Source of the DNA: Kappaphycus alvarezii
Taxonomy: Eukaryota; Rhodophyta; Florideophyceae; Gigartinales; Solieriaceae
Assembly (NCBI GenBank): GCA_002205965.3
Contig: NADL03000596.1
Span: forward strand, 1,054,001-1,118,000
DNA: 64,000 nucleotides
Direction: 5' to 3'
Numbering within the stretch: position 1 is the first letter of the stretch; every line of letters begins with the position of its first letter. This document shows positions 45,704-56,964 of this stretch, in pieces. The notes beneath the pieces were generated by a model. It was not told where the DNA came from and searched no databases. It was given only the letters and a program-made list of their open reading frames with translations. The translations under genes were made by a program, and so were the position numbers.

Positions 45704-47260
45704 ACCACCCGAGTGTACAATACCTCTCCTTTAGGCTATCTCCCCGTCCAGTTTATACGAGTTTATGTAACAAGCGAAAAAGGTTCCATCTCTTCCATCC
45801 ACCTTCACTTTTTGATGTTTCTTTATTCAACTCGATAAAGGCATCTTTTGGAATAATTGGCCTAAACTTTTCCAAATTTTACCCCTCAGAGCCGCGATAC
45901 TTATGATCCTAACGTTATGTCACGCATCTGATGATACTTGGTCATGTTCAAACCACAAACTATTACTTGAAAATGGTCTTTTGCAGAGTCCACAGAGCCT
46001 GACAAATTAACATTTAAAACCATAGTCCACGCATCAAAATCTCATAATCTGCCGCAGAAAAAACCAAGTCAATCAGCATGTGACCCAATTGATTAAGCGG
46101 TTCAACTCGTTAAAGCGCAATTAACATATTCCATTAATATTGGTACCTTTTCCATCCCAATTATGTTGATGGTTTTAATTGTTAGGGACAAACTAAATAA
46201 ACCCAACTTGTTCTAAACCAAACACTTTGGATCACCACCTACAACCAACTTGGTGCAGTCCTCTTGAGGAAAAGCAGTCACCAAGATATTGTTCTCATTT
46301 TATCTGGTTGTGGCTCGCTTGTAAAGCCAAAATAATTGGGTAGCTAGGCAGCCTAGATGTATTCTCCTTAAAAGCCTCGACTGAATTTCCTTTGGATTGT
46401 TGGACAGCTTTCAAGGTTGAGGCACTCTTGTCGCTCGGGAGTGCATCATGTTGACATCAACTGAAAAGAAGAGATGGTATTTCAACACTGTGCAAGTGTT
46501 GGCAGTCAGTTGACCATTGCGACGTTATCATATTGGTGTCACTCTTCCTGCAGAAACTAAAAAATCACCTTAATCAGTTGGCCATGGAAAGAGAAAAATA
46601 GTGATTTTGTTGCTGTTAGACCGGCGCATCTGTATGGATGATACGCTGTAGATATCTCTACCGCAGTGATGGAATGGCTATTCAAGTGAACAAAAGATGA
46701 TAATCTGGAGCTTACGTTGATACTATAAACGGAAGCTGCAGATTACTTTGTCATATCTGTCCTTGGCTTTGGTACTGTACAATTTGTGCTTTGTGCATGC
46801 CGCGCAGTTCCCCTTTCTTATTTTAATAGTACAGTACTTAATTACATACATAATTACAAAACTTGTCTAAAATTGTAAAGAAAGAGCGACATTTTTTTTT
46901 GGTGTCCCTCTTCCCGTTTTGGCCCGAGTAAATATACTATTTTTTACTAATCCACTTTTGTAAAGCGAGGCACTCGACTCGGGATTGTTGTAATTTAACA
47001 CTCAAAAACAAAATTGCTATTGGTAAGCTATGCTTTGCTCACCCTCTATGGCAAGGGGAGAGAGTCTAGTTTCACTGAAATTCCGTGCGAGACAAGACTT
47101 GGCGCACATTGTATCCAACAAGATGATCTGTACCGTAGAAGCTATGTACTTTCAGTGGTACTGTACGGTACTCACGCGTGCCAAATTTCCCAGACGGGAA
47201 GAGTAAGGTGTAGTGATCACTGCAGTGGTATATTGCAAAAAGTTTTCGGACGTTAGCTGT
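45704..47260. other. Intergenic, no gene recognised
   Basis: No frame above about 80 codons has a motif. Scattered palindromic tactgtac motifs occur near 46770, 46830 and 47155-47170. Confidence 0.35.
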
Positions 47261-47270
47261 CTTGCAGTGG

Positions 47271-47335
47271 CCCTACTATACTGTACAGTACATAGTACAG
47301 TATTGTATTGGTCTGCACTACTATACTGTAGTAGC
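47271..47335. repeat. CTGTACAGTA palindrome cluster
   Basis: tatactgtacagtacatagtacagtattg followed by ctatactgtagtag. Self-complementary 8-10-mers lie in close succession. Further clusters of the same type are at 47690-47780 and 48665-48830. Confidence 0.55.
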
Positions 47336-49400
47336 TCTCCACTCGTTAAACTGTAGTTGGCTGCGGCGGATTGCTCTCGATATCAAACCATCACTGATTC
47401 AGCATCATCCATATCCACAAATCTGGCAGAAACCCGTCATTTACTTGATATCTGCCCTCCGCTATTCCAACTAGGGCCAAGATGAGGATGGCACGTTGGA
47501 ACGGCCGTCGTCGCCTTACCCCAAATGTTTGCGAATATAACCGTTGCCGCTCCAGCCTATGCCCTCATCGGCCTCGTTCCACAGGTAACGGTTACCAGCA
47601 GCCCTTGATTCCAACCACCCTCGTGCATACTGAACGGTATCTTTTCCACCACGGCTCTGCGCATTCCTGCCCCACCACGTTTCTATTACTGGACTGTACA
47701 GTACATACTGTACTACTCCACCTTCCCTCTCTTCAAGGGCCGTACAGTTTAGTACTTTTTCGTCCTGTACAGTACAGTTTTAACTCTCAAGATATTGTCC
47801 TCTCAATAAGAATACCGCCTCTCCTTTCACATGCCCTGCCCCACCCACGAATCCCACTGTCTCTCCCTCAACCTATCTTATACACTGTGCACCACTCCCC
47901 CGACTCGCCAGTTCCGTAGTAATTCGAACAAGTCACCGTTGTATCATGCCTCCTCCCAACGTCACGGCCCCCCTTTTGAATTAACATGTGCCCACCCTCC
48001 TCAAACAACTCATTTTATTCTTCGCTTTGTTTCGATACAACTACTTCTGCTTCAACCTCACATTGCGCACATTTTCCACACGAAGTTACCGTCACCTCCA
48101 ATACAGAGACACACAAATTTCCTCTCCCCCTTTCCTCCCCTCCCTTTCCTCCGCCTCTCGGGCCATACACATCTCGAATTCCAATTCTCCCTCAACAACA
48201 TAACCCGACTTACAGCCTTCACCATGTTACGCTGCGTAATCCAATTCCATCCAGAGACCCTCATCTCTCCCGTTGCAGCCCGACCATTCACCCAACCTAC
48301 CCGCAAATAAACATACCCCTCTTACTGTACAACCGCTGTTTTCGTCTCACGTCTTTCTACTCTTCTCACCCAAACCACGAGTCGGCGAGAAATATTTGGC
48401 GACTTTCGCAACGGCGAGATTAACTTTACTGTAATCCCTTCTCAAATGACGTCACTGATCCCTTGAACAACGTGCTTCATCGCTGTAAGGGCTGTGGAAT
48501 CGGAAACCTGCCTACACCCTCGCTTGTGCAATCACAATCACAGGCAGGCCCGCCCCTGCCGTTCCTTCTCCGACACTCAATCTCATGCCAACTTCTCGAA
48601 TCTCCACCCCTCCTCTCCCCATCATCTGTCCAACTTGCAATTCACTGCATAACACTACTCTACATGCTGTACAGTATACAGAAATTGAGGACAAATACGA
48701 CACAGCAGGTACATTACAGTACAGGACTGACTTTGGATTTGTTAATAAATAAACATCTTGCGTACTGTACGGTACTGTTTCAGTAAACACAGCACGGTTT
48801 GTACCCAACTGTACAGTACAGTACACTACACTACGACACATTACACATGTTGCACATTCTGTCCATGCCGATGTGATTCCGCTCCTGGCATTCTTCAAAA
48901 TCTCTGCTAAGCGCCCCATCAACCATTCTTTTCCCACTCTGGCCAACACTCACACCCGCCATGACTCCCGCACCACAGAGCCCAGCCTTTTCACCCTGTT
49001 GCACCCTCAAATCATCTCACGTACATTTCATTTCGTGCAAATGCATACCTACACTACTCTCTACGTCACAACCGCAACTTACCGCACCCTGTGATCACTT
49101 TGTCCACTCCAGCGGAGCGTCGTGAATCCTCACTTGATTCGTGTTGGTTGTCTCCACTGTATGTGAGCCCAACTTGGGTGGGCTTTGTCCGCTGTGACCA
49201 GAAATGCTGCGAGTCATATTGCCGGCATTTCTACAGCGTGAGGGAGGCAAAGGTCGCATACTCGTGTTGTTGCGCAGTCTCGTCGGGGTAATATCATGCA
49301 AGGTCAATTTGTTGAGGAGAGTATGTGGCGCTTTCATGTTGCTGCTGTTGTAGGGTAGAGGGTACGTGAGGGGGGGGATCATGTTGCGGTTGTAACTTGC
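47336..49400. other. C-rich intergenic tract, no secure gene
   Basis: Overlapping plus-strand frames (47482-47919, 47831-48310, 47986-48423) are rich in Pro, Ser and His in all registers. This reflects C-rich DNA rather than a chosen coding frame. The palindrome clusters at 47690-47780 and 48665-48830 are here. Confidence 0.35.
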
Positions 49401-52400
49401 AGGTGAGAATGTGTTGCGAACCGCTGTTTGACGATCAGGCTGGTTACTACGAAAGTCGGATGGGAGTATGCGAGTTTGCGGATGGCCAGCACAAGCGTGT
49501 CGTTGTTCCGTTCAACGGACCATATGGGGCTTATATGGTAGCAACACTGCGTTTACTACTGTATCAGTTGCGGGCAAGACACAAAACGGCGGCATGAATT
49601 GTTGCTGTCCAGTCGTTATTGTTATTATCAAAAAATCTTCTGCCAAAAATTTTCCAGCTGGTACGCTTTCTCGCGTGGATGAGCAAGGATATCAAGCACT
49701 TCGAATTTTAAAGTTGGCAACGAATTGACGAGTCGATATCCGCGACAGAGGCTTTTGGTAAATGGAAGAAGACAGTGTAATTTTTCAAAGTCATCGGGAG
49801 TAATAATAACTTTCATTGATTCTCAAAGAACAACATGGTAAATGTCGTCCAAAATGTGGAATAGGTATGCATCATATTTTTCAAAGAATTCTACTCGTAC
49901 ATACGTTGTTGAATCACTAATGTTGATGAGCCAGAAAAAGTGGCCCTCTGTTCCCGTGATATGACATTACCTGTGACCAGTTTGTCAGTATTTTGAATAT
50001 TGCTCTTGGCATTTTATTTCAGAAATTCTCAAGGGACTTTACTTTGAATGATAAATTATCTTAATAAGAATGAAGAAACTCATTCGAGAATCAATTGGTC
50101 CACATGGCAAGCTCACTCTCTCGACAAAACCTTTGAACCGTAAAAACTGCACAGTGGACTAACAAGTGCAAGTCAAAACCTCACGTTCAGAATCTGCCGA
50201 GTGACAAAGATCAAAATATGTACAGTACAATGTAACGATTAATCTTTTTTTCTACTCACGGTTTTCATCGACATTGGTCAAAGTGGTTGACAATCTTCGG
50301 AATCTTCCAATTGCAGCATAGACAGACAAGTGTAACATACACATTCCAAGAGACTATTAATTCTTCCACTATATCCTTACATGGCTTCAAAGCCGTGAAG
50401 AATTTTACTGCGGTCCTCAGTAGTGTCCTCAGTAGTGAGTATAGTATACAGAGCAACGGAAACAGTACCGTACTTTGATGCCTTTCAAAGTGCAAGCAAC
50501 AAACTCAAAACTATCCGTGATGCTTCATAACCCACGGTATGCCTCGAAAAGTCACATGAAAGGACCTAGCAGTCTAAAATGCAAAGTAGAAACTCCATTA
50601 ATGAGAAACTCGGTAATAAAATTACAAAACCCTGCTCAGCATTATTTTCTTTCCGTACCTACCGCACTTTAATTGACCAATTCCTCATTGCTTCGTCGGA
50701 AGCCTCAGTTGAACGTTTTTGGTTTGCCTTTTTTGAAACTTCCACTTACGCTTCATTAACACTACAGCAGACTCGTATGTAAGGGCTTGCAGAGTAAAGA
50801 GGAATTGAATAATATAATCCTTCCTTATTTCACGGTTACTCGACTCAAATTCGGGCCACAAGAGCCTAACACTTTGGCAGGCAGAGCACATACCGTGGAA
50901 TTAAACACTTATAAGATCCCAAGTCAATGATGAAGCGAACTGATCCTAATGAATGCTACCAAGTTGACTTTTCTTTTGAAACAGATGACCGCAGATATGT
51001 TGCTCCAGAAAGGATTCGTGGCCTGTTCAATTCTTGCGATCAGCCGTTGTAATCGAATCTGAGGACAACTTACATTTGAAGTGCTGGACGGTCAGATCTT
51101 TGCTCTTCATTTGCATTTCGGCTCCCCGCACAGCCAGGCTCTCTAAAATGATTACGACCGAATTTGTTCGCCTTTGCACCATCCATGCCGCATTCTTGTT
51201 TTCGGATATTAATCCTCATTCTATGAAGACTACATACCGTCTGTGCGGCAGACTGGTAAATTATGTAATTCAAAAGAAAAAAGTAATATGAATTAAAACT
51301 GTTTTCAGATTGATGCCGGGCCTTGTGAGGAGACGACAGAATTTAACATCCTACCGCAAAGTATCAACCGCTATATGTCCTGATACTGTGTTGTACCGAT
51401 AGATACATACAATACTAGTTTGCCTGTCTTTCTAGTAAATATGGAACCTCATGCAAGCACACGACCTGATTTGGAACATGCAGGCAAGTTTTGTTGCCCA
51501 TAACTAACTTTAAAAACATAAACAACAGGCAACAATAGTTGCGCATTGTTGCGGTATAAAAAGTGGCATATTTACAAAATTTGCAACCCTGGACATTATC
51601 ATCTGTGCGGGACCAGTAATAAAAGGAGAGCCGCGTCTGGCAATTGTTTTTTAAAATGCCCATATCTCATGCCTTGGCAGCGTTTTCATGTTCACGCCAA
51701 ATCTGATGCTATAATCCCGACTTGGAGAGATAATCTTCTTTGTCACTCAATATTCCGGCAGCATGTAACCTCCGTCACGCAGTATCAGCTCTATCACTAT
51801 AAACAACAACCATGGACCACAACCTGCCTCTCATTTTTTATCCATTCTCACTATTTGAATAAAATCCCATGCATCTTTGATCATGTAACCATTGACTAAC
51901 ACTTATTTTATAATACAGCCCACCTGCAAACTGGGCCTAGTTACAAAACAGTTGATGCGAAAATTAGTCCCTGGTTGCAATGAGGGAGTCCATCGCCGCT
52001 CTTTTGTTCAATTCCATTCAACAGCAGAATTTTATTACTGTGAGCAAATGGCGAAAGGACCAAGGGCCCTGTGGTGATCAAACGTGATGAAAGGATCCTT
52101 TCACCGGCTGAAATAATCCCGAGTATCAAGACCAGTATGTATCTCTTGCGAGCAATAATTAGATAAACATTCTGTTTTAAATTAAATACTTCAGTATTCA
52201 CGGATGTACGAGTTTTCTGAATTCTTTAAACCTGCATAATGCGCCAGTCGGGTTTCATCTGACTACCGTCTGTAACGGCAACTAGACGATTGCTTCGCCG
52301 ACTGCCTTTCGACGGATCAATCTGTCAGGACTTTGGTGTGGTGAACATTCATTTCAACTCCTGACTAAAAAGCAGCCTAGTGGGCTATGTTGTCAGGGTA

Positions 52401-52640
52401 ATCTTGCAGGTGTTGGTGCCAACTTTTTCTTCAGAGACTCCTCTTCGCTCACAAGTGCCACAGGTAAGCCGGTATTACCAGATTCCACATGCTCTTCACA
52501 ACGATCTCTTAATTTGCGAACTGCTTACCAGGTGTCATTACTTACAATGTAATGAAAAAAAATGTGCCAGCGATGATGTCAAAACCCTGGCAGGGAGGGC
52601 CACTGTCGTGTCGACGAGGTCGCATCAGTCCTCTCCATCA
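49401..52640. other. No secure gene
   Basis: Short frames only. At 50643-50790 on + the stretch SSEASVERFWFAF recalls the C-terminal dimerisation motif of hAT transposases (S-S-x-x-S-x-E-R), but the rest of the domain is not seen. The frame 50927-51049 (RYVAPERIRGLFNSCDQPL) is protein-like but unassigned. Confidence 0.25.
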
Positions 52641-52679
52641 AAGCATCAACAGCACCCTATTCGCAATTTCGTCCGCCAG

Positions 52680-53457
52680 ATCCAAGAGATCCGTTTTCCA
52701 CCGACCTAGGCGTCTTTGACCCCGCCTCTCTTGCTGCCATGCCCGTCAATCTGCAATCTTATCTAAATCGGGCACAGCAAGAGGCCAGGGCAAAGCAGTT
52801 TTCACATCAAGAGCAAAGATTTCTCCGTGTGGTTCCAGTACTTTTGCCAAACCCCTTTATTCGCCCCAGGTACCCCTTGCCCAAAAGCAGGGTGTCCTGA
52901 AATGCTGGATATCTACGGGGACCACTTGCTACATTGTCGCTTTGGCTGCGAGCGGAATACTCGCCACAACAACCAGGTGACTTTACTGGGGAACGATCTC
53001 GCAAGAGCCGCCGACGTCCTTCCATTGAACCTCGTTTACACTTCCAAAACAGGACAAGGCCGGATATCAGGGCGATGGGAGCCGTCGGTGGCACGGATTA
53101 TTTCGACGTAACCTTTGTCAACCCGCTCGCTCCGTCCCACGCAAGAGCCAGGGCTTTCAACCCACTCACAAGCCTCAACGCAGCCCACGCAGAGAAGCAG
53201 CGGAAATACCAAGGGTTTTTTGCTGAACTGCCTGGGAGAAACAGGCTGGTTCCTGTTCCCATCTCAACGCTTGGAGGATGGCATCCGGCGGCGTTCTCCG
53301 TCGTCAAGGAACTCGCGAGAACTGTTGCCACTCGCGCAATGGAACGGTTTTCGAAGGTTAGATGCATTCTTTTACAGCGGCACTCCGCATTGACAGTAAC
53401 CTCCAATGCCGCTTGTTTGCTGGCTGGCCTCCCCTCCACCTTCTGGTAGATTGGAGT
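52680..53457 (+). pseudogene. LINE-type C-terminal endonuclease tail, copy A
   Basis: Fragment like the C-terminal part of non-LTR retrotransposons that use a restriction-like endonuclease. It begins with a weakly matching stretch (VNLQSYLNRAQQEARAKQFS). Then comes a CCHC motif: Cys in CPKAGC, His and Cys in GDHLLHC, followed by RHNNQV. After a frame change near 53025 there is a PD-(D/E)xK-like core, RTRPDIR then GTDYFDVTFVNPL, then AEKQRKYQGFFAELPG and TLGGWHPAAFSVVKELARTV. The frame stops at about 53447. No reverse transcriptase lies upstream, so this is a truncated copy or a domesticated tail. Confidence 0.65.
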
Positions 53458-53624
53458 GCCATCTACAGTTTTCGATGCATTGTACGGTTTCGCAAATGGC
53501 TTGGCCAATATACGGTATCTACGCTCCGGTACAAATTTACTGGGTACCAACCCACATATCTACCACAGTAAATTAACCCCCCATTTTCACTCAAGGATTT
53601 TGGGAGGACGACCTCTGGAAGAGG

Positions 53625-54475
53625 GTGCCTCGTCCCAGCTGCCACTCCGAGATGTCCACACGTCGCCGGATTCGAGGCTTTGCCTTCCGTCACACCGGTG
53701 CTGCGGCGTTCCTATATGCCTATCCCACCACTGCGACGAAGGTGTCATCAGAGCACTGGAGCATCATGCTGCGCAAGCACCTCGGTCTCCCAGTCTACAC
53801 AGACTCTGTGCCATTGAAATGCCACCACTGCCAGCAGGACATGGATGTCCACGGTGATCATGCCGCCGACCGCTGCGTCTCAGAATTTGGACGCATTCAC
53901 CGCCACAACTCCGTTCGCAACGTGTTCGCGTGGCACGTCTTCCGCGACGCTGGCCTTGACTACTTGATTGAAGTTGAGAATCTCCTCCCCGGTACGGACT
54001 ACAGGCCCGCTGACATTCTCCTCGTGCAACCCCCCCGTGACACTGAAGCTGGCTTACCAGACCGACCCATCGCATGCAACGTCGCCGTTACGTCCCCGTT
54101 CAAGCAGACCTCAATCACCAAAGCGACGCAAGTCGCCGGTGGGGCTGCCGCCCTCACTCACCAACGCAAGGTCCAGGACGTACAGCACAAGCTGTCAAGG
54201 CGCTTGGTCGCCCCCCCCTCCTGCCCTCCCGCGACCGAGGTTTCCGATTCCAGCCTCTGGTTTTCGACTCCCTCGGTGCCCATTCTCCGGAGACCGCATT
54301 ATTCATCGAAGAGTTTGTACCACGTGTAGCCAGGAATTGCCACACCTCGGACGCTACGATTCGCATACGCATCTACCAGCGTATTAGTTGCACTATGTGG
54401 TCGTCGGTGGCTATGGCCATCATATTGCGGGCCCCACTGCACGTGACCGATGTGGTCCATCCAGTTAGTTCTTAA
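53625..54475 (+). pseudogene. LINE-type C-terminal endonuclease tail, copy B
   Basis: Second, diverged copy next to copy A. It shows a CCHC motif (CHHC...MDVHGDHAADRC), RIHRHNSVRN, then YRPADILLV and ACNVAVTSPFKQTS as the endonuclease core. After a one-base frame change near 54200 it continues with FRFQPLVFDSLGAHSPETAL and ends YQRISCTMWSSVAMAIILRA with a stop at 54475. Apart from that slip the frame is open for about 280 codons. It differs from copy A at most positions, so the two are not a recent duplication. Confidence 0.65.
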
Positions 54476-54984
54476 CTGAATAGTCGGTCAGTCGCTGTAC
54501 ACTCAAGATAAGTAATGAGTAAAGATTTCTCTCAAATTTAGTTGAGACTCTTTACCACCCATGCAGTAGCCAGTGGTTACATTCAGAGGTAACAATGTTG
54601 AATTGAATTGCTTGTATAAAGGGGTTTGAATAGAGTCGGTTTACTGCGAATGATGCGATCTTTGAGAGTCCCATGAACATGCATTGAAACCATTTTGAAT
54701 GGTCTACACACAATAAAAAATAACTGAGCGTTTCCAACTAAACAGTAGCTGGTAGCCCAGTTAACAAGCACGCGGCGTTGGAAGAGACCATCAACGCGGG
54801 GTGTTTCTAACATTACTGCTAGAAGGGATACAGTGTTACCGCAGCTTTTTGGGATTTGCAGGGTGCAATAGACGCTCCCATGATGGGTAAATACTTTGTT
54901 AGCACCTATCAAGTAAGAAACCGACCATACTTTTCAAACCACCAAACAGTTTCCCCCTTTGCATGCAGGAAGAAGTGCGTCTGT

Positions 54985-55165
54985 TGACGTTCACCGTTGT
55001 CAAAGAGCTCGTGAGAACTGTCATCGGTCGTGCAATGGAACCGGTTTCGAAGGTGCAAGGTATTTTTTTGTAGCCACACTCCGTATTGGCAGAAACCTCC
55101 AATGCGGTTTGTATGCTAGCTGGCTTCCGCTCTAGTTGCTGGTAGAATGGAGTACCATCTGGGCC
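54985..55165 (+). pseudogene. LINE-type tail fragment, copy C
   Basis: Nucleotide-level repeat of 53290-53465 (copy A). Shared pieces include gtcaaagagctcgtgagaac against gtcaaggaactcgcgagaac, and gcaatggaac...gtttcgaaggt. Translation gives TVVKELVRTVIGRAMEPVSK with a stop soon after. It is closer to copy A than copy B is. Confidence 0.65.
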
Positions 55166-56915
55166 TGCTGCACATTTCATGTTCATGCACACCCACCATA
55201 CAAGTTAACTTTATTTCGGCCAGCATATTTGTTACAGAAGATGAACCCCCGCGTGTTCCCCCAGAAGTGAATTCACTTGAAAGAGAAAATGTACTAAACA
55301 TTGTTTTGAAAGAAACACAAGCCTTTATCGCTGAGTAGATTTCCTCTGTGTGTACCTTCACGCATGCGAAAGCACTGTTCGTAAATTTGTTTCTTATTGA
55401 CTGTTGTTTTTCCTTAAACAAGTGACTAACGTTGGGTGCCCAAAAAGCAGTCCTCGTCAGAGAAGGCAGGAGTTATCACTGGGCCGTTGATCATTTCGTT
55501 CCCTGGTGAGGAAAATCATTCATAAACGACACCTCATCGTGATAGTCGCTTGAAACAGTGCCTGTCCGTTGAACAGGCTACCAGCCCTTTTGTTATGTCT
55601 GTGCTGTAAAGTACAATAAAGTTGTCCCTAGTCTTTCGTAGCCGCAGTGAAATACCTCACCGGAAGCTCTAATTTGATCACAACCCATATATCCCTTGCA
55701 GTCAATCAAACTCCCGTCTCTACATTCTAACAGTTCTTCTGAAAATGTGCATATGTTCTCGTTAAGCAGAAATCTCCGCAAGGAAACGAATGAATCATAC
55801 CGTCCTAATCTCTTATTCTTCAAACCGCATTCAATTCTACAACACGAGCCTTCTCACCGCCTAGAAACCGCGAGGTGGCTTTCTATTCAGCTCATGACCA
55901 CTGAAGAATTTGGCCTACATAGATTTTAATATTGACGAGTAGAAAGGTATTAAACATCTTATAGGCACCCCCAATTGGCCCCCGTATCCTACGAGTCAAC
56001 GCAAATGAGAGAACCCTTCTTGACACCTCAACTGTTTTTAACTTGGAAAAAATCTCTGTAGTGCTCTTCGTCAATATTTGAAATAACTCTGTTTACTTCT
56101 TTTTGGGAAAGGTTTGGTTGCTTTACTTTTGGAAGATATATTCGATCTATCGCATAGTTTTCCAGACAACCACAATCGATTCAAAAAGGTGTGCGGACAC
56201 AGTAATGGGGAAGGAACTACGCTCCTTAAAAGGCTACCTTCAGGCCAGCCATCAAGAAGGGCTGCATTGGACATGACGGCTGCTGCAGCCTTTCTTTTGG
56301 TTCTTCACCAAAGCCATTTTAGCGCCAAACGCTACGTGAGAAAAAGCACATTTGTAGAGATTTACAACCTAAAATTTTTGTTCTTTAACCCGAAAATTTC
56401 TATCATTATACTGAGAGAGTATTTTTCAGCGAACTTGTTGAGCTGAATGTCCTTTCGCCCTAATGAAACGAAGAATCTGGGACGTTTGGACTTGTCCGAA
56501 AAAAAGTTGGTGGAGGTGAAAATTGAATTTGTCATGAGGAATCGACTGAAAATACGGGGAATTTTTTCTGACTCCAAACCTAGCCCACTCGGTAGTTATA
56601 GTCTCCGTCAAATCTTTCTTATGCCAAACTATTATAGGTATTTTTAAATAGGATAGGATATGTAAATCTATCCCGGACCTTTCGGGTTGGCGCCCACAAG
56701 TTGGGCCCTGAGGTACATCCGCGCCCCAGAAATGAAGGAGCGATTGGGCAAAACATTACAACTGTCAAAAATCAAGTGTTGCCTTGGACTTCTCAGACCA
56801 TACTCATTTTGAGGTGTGTTCGCTGTGGATCTGGACTTTGAGGATTGAGTGACCGAATTGGACGAAAGTGATTTTCTGACTTAACCATGGATGCACTCTT
56901 CTAAGTAACAGTTTT
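55166..56915. other. No secure gene
   Basis: Frames are short. 56114-56446 on + (containing LSHSFPDNHNRFKKVCGH and PSRRAALDMTAAAAFLLVLH) is protein-like but unassigned. Confidence 0.3.
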
Positions 56916-56964
56916 TGTTGAGGATGAACGATCTCTGAACGGTAAGATTCAAGTCACCCGAAGA

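Noticed and set aside
47482..48423. Three overlapping plus-strand frames of about 145-160 codons
   Set aside because: All registers are Pro/Ser/His-rich because the DNA is C-rich. No motif, and no register is preferred.
50643..50790. hAT transposase C-terminus
   Set aside because: Only a short S-x-x-S-x-E-R-like stretch matches. The surrounding residues do not, so no feature was called.
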